This document shows positions 52,101 to 54,997 of a stretch of DNA of 64,000 nt, piece after piece (positions within the stretch are counted from its first letter, which is position 1; each line of letters begins with the position of its first letter). Below the pieces are notes generated by a model. It was not told the DNA's origin and did no database searches. It saw only the letters and a list, made by a program, of their open reading frames with translations. The DNA is from Chelydra serpentina (Eukaryota > Chordata > Testudines > Chelydridae), in the NCBI GenBank assembly GCA_037349315.1, contig JBAIAC010000007.1:54151001-54215000 (forward strand), in the 5' to 3' direction. Both the position numbers and the translations under genes were made by a program.

Positions 52101-52761
52101 GTAAAAGTGGGAACAATATTTTCCTACCTCACCAATGGCTGTGAGGTTTAAATCATTGACGTTATAAAAGCACCTTGAATTTAGATGATCAAAGGTACTA
52201 TAGAGTTGGTTATAGTTATCAGTGCAGTGGCAGGCTGATGGATGTTAGAGGAAGGAATGTATAGCACACTAAAACAGCTGGATGCCAGCAGGACTGTGTG
52301 GAGAATTAAACAGAGGCGCTGAGGAGAGAGTCTAAACGTAGGGTAAAACAGCTGGTGCTATCCACATGAGACAGCTGAGGTAGCTACTTAGGAGTAAGGA
52401 CGAAGAATGCCACAAGCAGGATACAAATGCTGGGGAAAAGCAGATGGATGTTGAAGGCAAGGAGGTAGAAGACATAAAGCATATAAGTGCTGAGGTGGGG
52501 GTGATTACCAAAAGATAAAGGGGGAAGATGTCCATATTAACATAAAATAAAGACACCCCAAAGAAAGTTACCATCTAGTATCACCACATCCCTGCTGTCC
52601 TGCAGTGGGGGTCTCTCCTCATCTCCACTGCCACCAGTTCCTCGCCTCTTGTCTGCTTTCTTCACGACCTTCACTGCCGGGGAAGCCCTTGCCGCCAGGA
52701 ACTGGTTCTGAAATCGCAGCAGATCTGCCTCAGACTCTCCAGGCTTTGGCCTTGACAACAT
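3999..52761 (-). CDS. RPAP1: RPAP1, RNA polymerase II-associated protein 1 (24 coding exons)
   Basis: RPAP1 (yeast Rba50, plant MINIYO) helps assemble RNA polymerase II in the cytoplasm and bring it to the nucleus; it bridges Pol II subunits and chaperone/GTPase partners. I assembled it exon by exon by conservation with the known family. The coding exons are 52761-52572, 51588-51440, 51208-51116, 49671-49485, 48400-48224, 44753-44556, 37018-36903, 36398-36300, 35862-35761, 32569-32402, 27416-27234, 24030-23896, 23697-23518, 20912-20755, 19757-19581, 16392-16191, 13409-13300, 12142-11947, 10742-10593, 10094-9952, 8334-7530, 5601-5425, 5022-4966 and 4157-3999. They total 4311 nt (1436 aa) with no stop or phase conflict. 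The RPAP1_N motif falls at about residues 225-275 and RPAP1_C at about 375-437. The remaining C-terminal half looks all-helical and repeat-like. The gene appears intact and functional. Confidence 0.96.
4966..5022 (-). CDS. RPAP1: RPAP1 exon 24 (residues 1366-1384)
   Basis: This is a 57-nt micro-exon, acceptor CTCCCAG|GAGGCT and donor GAG|GTAGGC. It encodes [19 protein letters not shown], matching the family. Confidence 0.94.
5336..5400 (+). repeat. MIR-like SINE fragment
   Basis: A TCTAGTGCTTAGAGCA head followed by an AGGAACCAGGAGC-type core, as in ancient tRNA-derived MIR SINEs. It is truncated next to exon 23. Confidence 0.4.
5425..5601 (-). CDS. RPAP1: RPAP1 exon 23 (residues 1307-1365)
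   Basis: Acceptor TTGCAG|TTTCCT and donor CAG|GTATGT. It encodes [20 protein letters not shown] and [20 protein letters not shown], nearly identical to the mammalian protein. A SINE-like fragment lies about 25 bp beyond its donor. Confidence 0.97.
5722..6030 (-). repeat. CR1 LINE 3' fragment
   Basis: The minus-strand 3' end of a CR1-type LINE (ATCATCTAGTCTGACC motif on plus). It is the same subfamily as the longer copy at 21009-22060. Confidence 0.75.
6031..7529. other. remainder of RPAP1 intron 22
   Basis: I see no exon, RNA gene or clear repeat here; AT-rich. Confidence 0.5.
7530..8334 (-). CDS. RPAP1: RPAP1 exon 22 (residues 1038-1306), largest exon
   Basis: The 805-nt exon runs from acceptor TTTACAG|AGAAGG to donor CAG|GTAACC. 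Landmarks are [37 protein letters not shown], and [20 protein letters not shown] followed by [11 protein letters not shown]. It is uninterrupted by repeats and its frame is fully open. Confidence 0.97.
8845..9005 (+). repeat. MIR-like SINE
   Basis: The order of segments fits MIR: GTCTAGTGCTCAGACTACAGGA head, CTCAGCTCAGTCACTGATTT core, and a TGTAATGCACTTTGAACAC tail. It is strongly diverged. A GA microsatellite lies at about 8821-8838. Confidence 0.5.
9568..9821. mobile_element. fold-back MITE
   Basis: Left end TGTCTACACTGCAATTA mirrors right end TTAATTGCAGTGTAGTCACA. Internal GGCTAAGGGGCTGTT mirrors AACAGCCCCTTAGCC. The whole element can fold on itself. A partial relative is at 62410-62520. 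Confidence 0.7.
9952..10094 (-). CDS. RPAP1: RPAP1 exon 21 (residues 991-1038)
   Basis: Acceptor GTGCAG|GCAGGC and donor ATTCC|GTAAGC, ending in phase 2. It encodes the highly conserved [20 protein letters not shown] and NPEFIP. Confidence 0.96.
10593..10742 (-). CDS. RPAP1: RPAP1 exon 20 (residues 941-990)
   Basis: Acceptor CTACAG|TACACC and donor AAAATG|GTAACC. It encodes [19 protein letters not shown] and [18 protein letters not shown]. Confidence 0.95.
11265..11780 (-). repeat. old CR1-type LINE fragment
   Basis: A heavily diverged CR1-like 3' region on the minus strand, in intron 19. The weak similarity to the other CR1 copies is the only evidence. Confidence 0.4.
11947..12142 (-). CDS. 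RPAP1: RPAP1 exon 19 (residues 875-940)
   Basis: Read in phase 2 it encodes [16 protein letters not shown], then [15 protein letters not shown] and HIHKGLVSK, matching mammalian RPAP1. A second overlapping frame is also open but does not match. Acceptor CACACAG|GCC and donor AAG|GTGAGT. A GC-rich repeat sits 170 bp away on its upstream side. Confidence 0.94.
12312..12616 (-). mobile_element. GC-rich hAT-like non-autonomous element, copy 1
   Basis: Flanked by ATATGGGG (12304-12311) and ATATGGGG (12617-12624), an exact 8-bp duplication as for hAT elements (9 bp if the next C is counted). The right end GGCGCCTATG and a hairpin with 12-bp arms (CCGTGGGTGCTC...GAGCACCCACGG) are shared with the copy at 31417-31889. 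The left end is not a clear inverted match. Confidence 0.6.
13300..13409 (-). CDS. RPAP1: RPAP1 exon 18 (residues 839-875)
   Basis: Acceptor CTGCAG|CCATCA and donor CTCAG|GTAAAA. It encodes [20 protein letters not shown], matching the family. Confidence 0.94.
13476..13664 (-). mobile_element. Penelope-like fold-back copy with hammerhead-ribozyme-like core
   Basis: The 12-bp direct repeat AAACTATTCTTG (13464-13475, 13665-13676) flanks 189 bp. It contains two inverted arms of the same sequence (CAAAGAGTCCTGTGGCA... and its complement). On the minus strand, CTGAAGA (13563-13557), a stem II (GTGGCT AUUC ACCCAC, one mismatch) and GAAA (13539-13536) lie in hammerhead order. Hammerhead motifs are known in Penelope-like retroelements; the assignment is by that motif. 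Confidence 0.6.
14340..15200 (+). repeat. LTR-like block, possible solo LTR
   Basis: A roughly 0.85-kb block starts TGTGACAGATATGACA and contains an A/T-rich middle and AATAAA-type signals. No gag or pol is next to it. I recall similar blocks as Gypsy-type LTRs in turtles, but the terminal duplication was not found. Confidence 0.35.
15390..15640 (+). repeat. unclassified dispersed repeat, copy of the 2840-3090 segment
   Basis: It shares ordered blocks with 2840-3090: CACCAGTTCAAA/CACTAGTTCAAA, a GTCATTA.CATCT block, and GGCCTA...AAAATGAG. The TTCAAA box could be a Pol III B box, which would make it a SINE. Both copies are old. Confidence 0.35.
16191..16392 (-). CDS. RPAP1: RPAP1 exon 17 (residues 771-838)
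   Basis: Acceptor TTGCAG|TAGTGG completes a split Ser codon. It encodes [20 protein letters not shown] and [15 protein letters not shown]. Donor CAG|GTAAGG. Confidence 0.95.
16715..16970 (-). repeat. CR1 LINE internal fragment
   Basis: The minus strand encodes broken CR1 reverse-transcriptase sequence (plus-strand TTTAAATTTATCTGCCAT and GATCTCTCTGG blocks as in the 17.8-19.0 kb copy). Confidence 0.55.
17416..17549. mobile_element. hAT MITE, 134 bp
   Basis: Terminal inverted repeats CAGTGATTCTCAACCTG and TAGGTTGAGAACCACTG. Flanking 8-mers GTTTGCAC (17408-17415) and GTTTGGAC (17550-17557) match 7 of 8, the hAT target-duplication length. Confidence 0.85.
17843..19010 (-). repeat. CR1 LINE, 3' half
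   Basis: The 3' end is at the left (CCATCTAGCCCAGTATCCTG on plus) and broken reverse-transcriptase sequence (a [13 protein letters not shown] block near 18840) is to the right. Many stops. It lies in intron 16. Confidence 0.8.
19581..19757 (-). CDS. RPAP1: RPAP1 exon 16 (residues 712-771)
   Basis: Acceptor CTGCAG|GGATCT completes the split Arg codon. It encodes [17 protein letters not shown] and [17 protein letters not shown]. Donor CAG|GTAGGT is in phase 2. Confidence 0.95.
20755..20912 (-). CDS. RPAP1: RPAP1 exon 15 (residues 660-712)
   Basis: Acceptor TTCCAG|CTTAAT and donor TACAG|GTATGG, ending in phase 2. It encodes [18 protein letters not shown] and [16 protein letters not shown]. Confidence 0.96.
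21009..22060 (-). repeat. CR1 LINE, 3' portion
   Basis: The minus strand reads through remnants of the CR1 C-terminal region (about 21483-21205, [24 protein letters not shown] with breaks). Same subfamily as 5722-6030. Confidence 0.75.
22145..22312. mobile_element. 168-bp MITE with TTAA target sites
   Basis: TTAA at 22141-22144 and 22313-22316 flanks inverted ends GGTTACATTTATAA and TTATAAATGGAACC (one mismatch). A TTAA duplication suggests piggyBac or Kolobok; the ends do not decide which. Confidence 0.65.
22655..22954. mobile_element. hAT non-autonomous element, 300 bp
   Basis: Ends CAGGGGTCGGCAACC and GGTTGCCTACCGCTG are inverted repeats. Flanks GCGTAAAA and ACGTAAAG agree at 6 of 8. A common Charlie-like hAT MITE design. 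Confidence 0.8.
23518..23697 (-). CDS. RPAP1: RPAP1 exon 14 (residues 600-659)
   Basis: It contains [18 protein letters not shown] and [17 protein letters not shown], among the best conserved stretches of the C-terminal half. Acceptor TGTACAG|CTCCTG and donor CTG|GTAAGC. Confidence 0.97.
23896..24030 (-). CDS. RPAP1: RPAP1 exon 13 (residues 555-599)
   Basis: Acceptor TTGCAG|GGGCTT and donor GTCAG|GTACCC. It encodes [20 protein letters not shown] and ends [15 protein letters not shown]. No long open frame surrounds it; it was found by family conservation and matching phase. Confidence 0.93.
24250..24490 (-). repeat. CR1-like 3' fragment
   Basis: GGGATCAGACCAGTG and GTCTAGTCCAGTATCCTG blocks match CR1 3' ends, but the middle is diverged. 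Confidence 0.45.
24500..24605 (+). repeat. MIR-type SINE fragment
   Basis: The AAAACTGAGGCACAGAAAGA block followed by GGTGACTT is the hallmark of the MIR 3' portion. Confidence 0.65.
25083..25368. mobile_element. PIF/Harbinger MITE, 286 bp
   Basis: TAA duplications (25080-25082, 25369-25371) flank ends GGGTATGTCTATACTTA and TTAGTGTAGACCTAGCC. The end GGGTATGTCTRYACT is shared with the 3' end of the full Harbinger at 54609-59089. Two internal perfect hairpins are present: TTCGATTTATCGCGTC and its complement, and CTTCAGCTACGTTA and its complement. Confidence 0.85.
25273..25343. ncRNA. pre-miRNA-like hairpin inside the Harbinger MITE
   Basis: About 70 nt folds into a long near-perfect stem with a 2-4 nt loop at TTAT/ATAA; it would be transcribed as part of RPAP1 intron 12. 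Whether any small RNA is made is unknown. Confidence 0.35.
25400..26750 (-). pseudogene. degenerate non-LTR reverse transcriptase, not CR1
   Basis: The minus strand near 25875-25835 reads [13 protein letters not shown], the reverse-transcriptase active-site box. It is followed by [13 protein letters not shown] and KTKLCMPP, as in RT palm and thumb regions. Upstream sequence continues in broken frames to about 26.7 kb. The YVDD box differs from the FADD of the CR1 copies here. The clade (RTE- or I-like) is unresolved. Confidence 0.55.
27234..27416 (-). CDS. RPAP1: RPAP1 exon 12 (residues 494-554), with acidic run
   Basis: It begins [18 protein letters not shown] and ends DVARYDVIK. In between is a run of ten glutamates from a GAG/GAA microsatellite (about 27323-27353); mammalian RPAP1 has a mixed Asp/Glu tract here. 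Acceptor TTACAG|GAG, donor AAAG|GTAAAC. Confidence 0.96.
27323..27353 (-). repeat. coding GAG/GAA microsatellite in RPAP1 exon 12
   Basis: TTCCTC-type repeats on plus encode ten consecutive Glu residues. It likely varies in length between individuals. Confidence 0.8.
28650..28880 (+). repeat. MIR/L2-type SINE
   Basis: CCTGTGAGACAAGGCAGTAT, TATCCCCATTTGACACAGGC and GCAGAGCCAGGAACACAATG follow MIR order. Diverged. Confidence 0.6.
28910..29890 (+). repeat. old CR1-type LINE fragment split by an insertion
   Basis: CR1-like sequence (TGCTCTGGGCACCTAGTTAA, then a GGCTGGAAAGATTGGTTTAT block) breaks at about 29180 and resumes at about 29800 with AGAACTAAATACATCTAGC. The 620 bp between has loosely inverted ends (CACTGTTTCTAATGC / GGAAACCACTG), suggesting a hAT-like insertion. 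It contains an A-rich run at 29547-29572. Confidence 0.45.
29916..32130 (-). mobile_element. CR1 LINE (ORF2 3' part), interrupted
   Basis: The 3' end at 29916 is ATATTCTATGATTC on the minus strand. Going up, the minus strand encodes the C-terminal region, FADDTKLG, the [20 protein letters not shown] block, and the [20 protein letters not shown] entry of the reverse transcriptase. Frames are broken several times. Bases 31417-31889 are a later insertion. It is the inverted partner of the copy at 38305-40176. Confidence 0.92.
31417..31889 (+). mobile_element. GC-rich hAT-like non-autonomous element, copy 2
   Basis: It sits inside the CR1 and is flanked by CCCTTGGA (31409-31416) and CTCTTGGA (31890-31897), 7 of 8 matching; the uninterrupted CR1 at 38.6 kb shows a single copy. 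Ends CATAGGCACCGACT and GCGCCTATG are inverted repeats. It carries the same GTGGGTGCTC/GAGCACCCAC hairpin as copy 1. Its long open frames reflect high GC only. Confidence 0.72.
32402..32569 (-). CDS. RPAP1: RPAP1 exon 11 (residues 438-493)
   Basis: Acceptor TTTCAG|GCCAAG and donor GAG|GTGAGA. It encodes AKAGEF, then [17 protein letters not shown], matching the helical repeat region of the family. 56 codons in phase 0. Confidence 0.95.
32570..33785. other. part of RPAP1 intron 10
   Basis: No exon or clear repeat seen. The small tandem duplication GGGCCCACACTTTA lies just outside, at about 32121-32150. Confidence 0.45.
33786..35360 (+). mobile_element. hAT element with ~0.5-kb terminal inverted repeats
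   Basis: An exact 8-bp duplication GTCAGATG (33778-33785, 35361-35368) flanks ends TAAGGCTGTCGATTAA and TTAATCGCCTGACAGCCCTA. Both about 500-bp ends are inverted copies of one another, far longer than usual hAT termini. A broken transposase sits between them. Confidence 0.9.
34383..35011 (+). pseudogene. hAT transposase C-terminal fragment
   Basis: It reads [25 protein letters not shown], and [16 protein letters not shown], as in ZBED-like hAT transposases. It then loses the conserved dimerisation core, shifts frame near 34915, and ends [19 protein letters not shown] in another frame. The BED finger and catalytic N-terminal parts are missing. Confidence 0.8.
35761..35862 (-). CDS. RPAP1: RPAP1 exon 10 (residues 404-437), end of RPAP1_C
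   Basis: Acceptor TGTGTAG|AGAGCT and strong donor AAG|GTGAGT. It encodes [16 protein letters not shown] and continues through [16 protein letters not shown], the end of the conserved domain. Confidence 0.96.
36300..36398 (-). CDS. RPAP1: RPAP1 exon 9 (residues 371-403), RPAP1_C domain
   Basis: It encodes [20 protein letters not shown] then [13 protein letters not shown], the signature of RPAP1_C. Acceptor AAATAG|GGAATG and donor GAA|GTAAGG; 33 codons, phase 0 on both sides. Confidence 0.97.
36903..37018 (-). CDS. RPAP1: RPAP1 exon 8 (residues 332-370)
   Basis: It encodes [19 protein letters not shown] and a basic RQRRTKK end, leading into the RPAP1_C domain. Acceptor CCTCAAAG|AAGTTG keeps the phase-1 junction open. 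A stronger-looking CCCAG 42 bases upstream runs into a stop. Donor AAG|GTTTGG is weak. Confidence 0.88.
37245..37650 (+). repeat. older CR1 fragment, left part
   Basis: AAATTCACAGACGATGCTAA (a FTDDANLGG remnant) and a TTGTATTCAGTTCTGGCTAC block are CR1-like. It stops at about 37650 and seems to resume at about 40177 (GACTGAGTTATAGGAAGAG), so younger elements landed inside it. Confidence 0.6.
37651..38304 (+). repeat. LTR-like, GC-rich block
   Basis: It starts TGTGATGGCGTGC, has a TATAAAGAG box near 37793 and a tandem TGACCTGACCAAA near 38279-38306. No coding content. It may be a solo Gypsy-type LTR; both ends are uncertain. Confidence 0.35.
38305..40176 (+). mobile_element. CR1 LINE, 5'-truncated, best-preserved copy
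   Basis: About 1.87 kb, ending in the CR1 3' signature GAGATTCTATGATTCTAT (40159-40176). It is truncated at the 5' end, as CR1 copies usually are. Confidence 0.93.
38363..40092 (+). pseudogene. CR1 ORF2 reverse-transcriptase fragment
   Basis: A 487-codon open frame (38493-39956) carries the reverse-transcriptase palm: [58 protein letters not shown] and FADD (39288-39299). A frameshift near 38560-38580 separates the upstream [20 protein letters not shown] part. Another near 39945 separates the C-terminal [20 protein letters not shown] part. The endonuclease domain is absent. It was probably never functional after insertion. Confidence 0.9.
40177..40610 (+). repeat. older CR1 fragment, right part
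   Basis: It resumes the sequence cut at 37650 and includes GGAAATTTAGGCTCAGCGTC and AACTTTTTGTCAGAGAGATG, typical of CR1 C-terminal/3' sequence. An unrelated stretch lies at about 40200-40350. Confidence 0.5.
40611..44555. other. remainder of RPAP1 intron 7
   Basis: No exon, RNA gene or clear young repeat. Open frames on both strands are short and unsupported. A weak CR1-like 3' trace may lie near 43870-43990. Confidence 0.45.
44556..44753 (-). CDS. RPAP1: RPAP1 exon 7 (residues 266-332)
   Basis: Acceptor TTTCAG|ATCCCA and donor CACAG|GTAACA. It starts [12 protein letters not shown], the end of RPAP1_N. It then enters a charged, low-conservation linker. It is followed by the 7.5-kb intron 7. 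Confidence 0.94.
45130..45308 (-). repeat. tortoise-type tRNA SINE with CR1 tail, copy 2
   Basis: The A box TAGCTCAGTGGTTTGAGC (45298-45281) and B-box-like GGTTGTGAGTTCAGTCC (45261-45245) are visible on the minus strand, followed by a CR1-like tail ending TTCTATGATTC. It is very similar to copy 1. Confidence 0.9.
45525..46660 (-). repeat. CR1 LINE, 3' half
   Basis: The minus strand is open for 279 codons (46439-45600), with [10 protein letters not shown] (the FADD box decayed to FVDN), a [10 protein letters not shown] block, and [20 protein letters not shown]. Further up, [18 protein letters not shown] is recognisable near 46625. It is a different subfamily from the 38-kb copy. Confidence 0.9.
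46725..46935 (+). repeat. MIR-type SINE
   Basis: GTCAGGTGATCTGAGTTTTA, CTAGCTCTGCCACTGACATC and ACATAACCTCTCTATGGGA follow the MIR consensus order. Confidence 0.65.
47195..47222. repeat. CT/CA compound microsatellite
   Basis: A (TC)n run passes into (AC)n. Confidence 0.9.
47900..48095 (-). repeat. CR1-like 3' fragment
   Basis: GCGAGTTCCACAGTGCAGAA and a following TTTCCTTTTATAC match the CR1 motif seen at 18140-18190, strongly diverged. Confidence 0.4.
48224..48400 (-). CDS. RPAP1: RPAP1 exon 6 (residues 207-266), RPAP1_N motif
   Basis: Acceptor CTTCTAG|GCAAAC and donor TTGG|GTATGA. It encodes [20 protein letters not shown], the core of the RPAP1_N domain, a short helical motif diagnostic of this family. 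The domain finishes in the next exon. Confidence 0.96.
48401..49484. other. RPAP1 intron 5
   Basis: Nothing recognised. Confidence 0.45.
49485..49671 (-). CDS. RPAP1: RPAP1 exon 5 (residues 145-207)
   Basis: Acceptor CTACAG|GTGAAG and consensus donor GATG|GTGAGT. It contains the conserved [18 protein letters not shown] segment, followed by a poorly conserved linker. Confidence 0.94.
49672..51115. other. RPAP1 intron 4
   Basis: AT-rich; no exon, RNA gene or repeat that I can name. Confidence 0.45.
51116..51208 (-). CDS. RPAP1: RPAP1 exon 4 (residues 114-144)
   Basis: Acceptor CTGCAG|GAACGAG and donor GAG|GTCAGA. It encodes [20 protein letters not shown], matching the family. Both junctions are phase 0; 31 codons. 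Confidence 0.93.
51440..51588 (-). CDS. RPAP1: RPAP1 exon 3 (residues 64-113)
   Basis: Acceptor CTTCAG|ACTTTC and donor ATT|GTGCGT. It carries the conserved acidic [15 protein letters not shown] block followed by SKII. The donor GTGCGT is weak but is the only one that keeps phase 0. Confidence 0.93.
51990..52225 (+). repeat. MIR SINE, nearly full length
   Basis: TTAGAGCACAGGCTGGGGAT head, CAACTCTGCCAATGACTCAC core, CTCAGTCTCTCCATCTGTAA and a TATAGAGTTGGTTATAG tail. The best MIR match in the window. Confidence 0.75.
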
Positions 52762-52816
52762 CCTGCTTCCTCACTCTTGCTGCCTGCCCTAGAGCTGTGT
52801 GTCACTCCCAGGGTAC
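52572..52816 (-). CDS. RPAP1: RPAP1 exon 2 (start codon; residues 1-63)
   Basis: The coding part is 52761-52572 and begins [18 protein letters not shown], the conserved RPAP1 N terminus. It ends in phase 1 at GATG|GTAACT. The upstream 5' UTR probably starts at acceptor CGCCAG (52817-52818); CTCTAG about 20 bases further in is an alternative. Confidence 0.94.
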
Positions 52817-54605
52817 CTGGCGCACACACAGGAAACAAATTAGAGACTTACATTCTGGGGAGAAAACCCCAAACACACACAGCTCTCCCACACTCTTACT
52901 GCAGTACCCCACCCTCTTGAATCACCCCTACCACCGTTCTTCCCATTAATGGCGCAAATGAACTGTTACCTTGTTTTCACTACTAGTCAATGCGCCACCA
53001 GACAAGCACACACCTGACCTGCCAGACATTTGGGAGCAAAACACCATCAGTCCAACAAACAGCCAGCCAACAGGCACTGCTCTTTTCAAGATATTTAAAA
53101 ACAAACTTTGCATGCAGCCTTTAATGGTGTGAGGCTGTTAGTGTTTAGCCCAGGAAGGTGTGGTTGGATTTATGCTACTTTCAGCACCAAAATTAGTGCA
53201 AGGTCACTCAGAAGATGCAAATAAACATTAAATCCCCTCTTTGGAATCAATCACCTCTCTCCACCCATCTAGCACTGGCCTCCTCTCAGAATCTTACCAT
53301 TCTCTGTCCACCTTTGGTGCAAGAGCCATTTCTTCTGCAGCTCCTGCAAACTGGAATAACTTTCCTATATCTTCCTGCCTCTTTCACTCTCCATCTCACT
53401 CAAATCTCACCTGAAAAGTGATTTCGCCCTTGATTATTCCTCTTAATTTTACCCTCCCTCTGTCACTGGCCTTCACCCTGGGATTTAATGTTTGAGGAGA
53501 AGGATGCTATAGGAAATAACTCAACTCTATATTTACAATCTAAATAATCTGTATTTGGAATATTTGGATCACCTGTATTGAATCTATTGGAAGGAAATAG
53601 CTGGAATTGGGGACATAGTTCACCCCGATATAACACCATTGACTTAAATGGCATTAGACTAGGGATAGATCCATCCAAAGACCCATATAAATGCAGCCAT
53701 TATGTTGGGGGTGGGGGGGGGGGGTCCTAAAAACTCTATTTTGAAAAAAGACAGGAAGTTAGCCACTTGAATCTAAACATTTTTGCCTATCTTTAGGCAC
53801 CTAATAAAGTAGATTTTCAGAGGTGCTGAGGACACACAGATCTCATTAACTTCAATGGTACTTGTGAGCACTTCTGACTCTCAGACCCCTTTGTCTGATG
53901 CCTAAAGGAGAATTTAGGTGCCAAATTTTAGACATCCAATTTTGAACACAATGGCCTAATGTGACAGTTGCCAACTCAACAACCATAGAGTGGTATCCTC
54001 TATTTTTGCCAAGACCAGGTACAGCATAGGCAATGGCAGGATTAACTTCCCTACACTACCCTGCCAACACAACCACCTCTAGGAGCAAGAGGGAAATTCC
54101 GTGGCTTCTCCTCTGAGACTGCCAGCAAAGGTCCCAAGAGTGGCTGCTGGCAGGTTTGGGGAGCCCTGGAATGAGGCATCCCTATATTAGGCAATAGGGA
54201 GGTAACACTGTGCTATGTTCTTTATAAACACAAGAGAGCATGATTTTATATCACAAATCAGCATGTATTGGTGCTGGATTGCCTTTAAAGGGAGAAGGCA
54301 GAATGCTGCCTTACAATCTGGCTTCCTTCCAACAATACTGCAACACCTGTGACTTATTTAGACACTTCTTCCTTCTTCACTTCACGACACAAGCACACTT
54401 GCTTGTAGTTTATTTATGGAGCTCTCTGCCTCAGCAAGGGCTGCAAAAATCTCATTTTGATTGATTGGTTCCCCCCAAGATATGCATAAGCAGCACCACA
54501 TGACAGCAGAAACCCTGTGCTTCGTGCTCTACCATAATGGACTTCAAAGACCATCTGAGCCCAAATTATGATGGTGCTGGAGCATCAGAAACAAATTGGC
54601 TAGAA
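52817..54605. other. RPAP1 intron 1, part next to exon 2
   Basis: No gene. A G-rich run lies at about 53704-53727. A stretch at about 53760-53960 (TTAGGCACCTAA-type motifs) looks like an old dispersed repeat that I cannot classify. Confidence 0.45.
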
Positions 54606-54997
54606 TCAGGCCTGGTTTACACTAGGAGTTTATGTTGAATTTAGCAGTGTTAAATCGAATTAACCCTGCACCCGTCCACACAACGAAGCAATTTATTTCG
54701 ACATAAAGGGCTCTTTAAATCGATTTTTGTACTCCTCCCCCAACAAGGGGAGTAGCACTAAAATCGATATGGCCATGTCAAATTAGGGTTAGTGTGGACG
54801 GAATTCGACGCGAATAGCTCCGGGAGGTATCCCACAGTGCACCACTGTCGCCTCTCTGGATAGCAGTCAGAGCTCAGATGCTCTGCCCAGCCACACAGGA
54901 AAAGACCCGGGAACATTTGAATTCCATTTCCTGTTTGGCCAGTTTGAATTTCATTTCCTGTTTGGACATCGTGGTGAGCTCAGCAGCACTGGTAAAG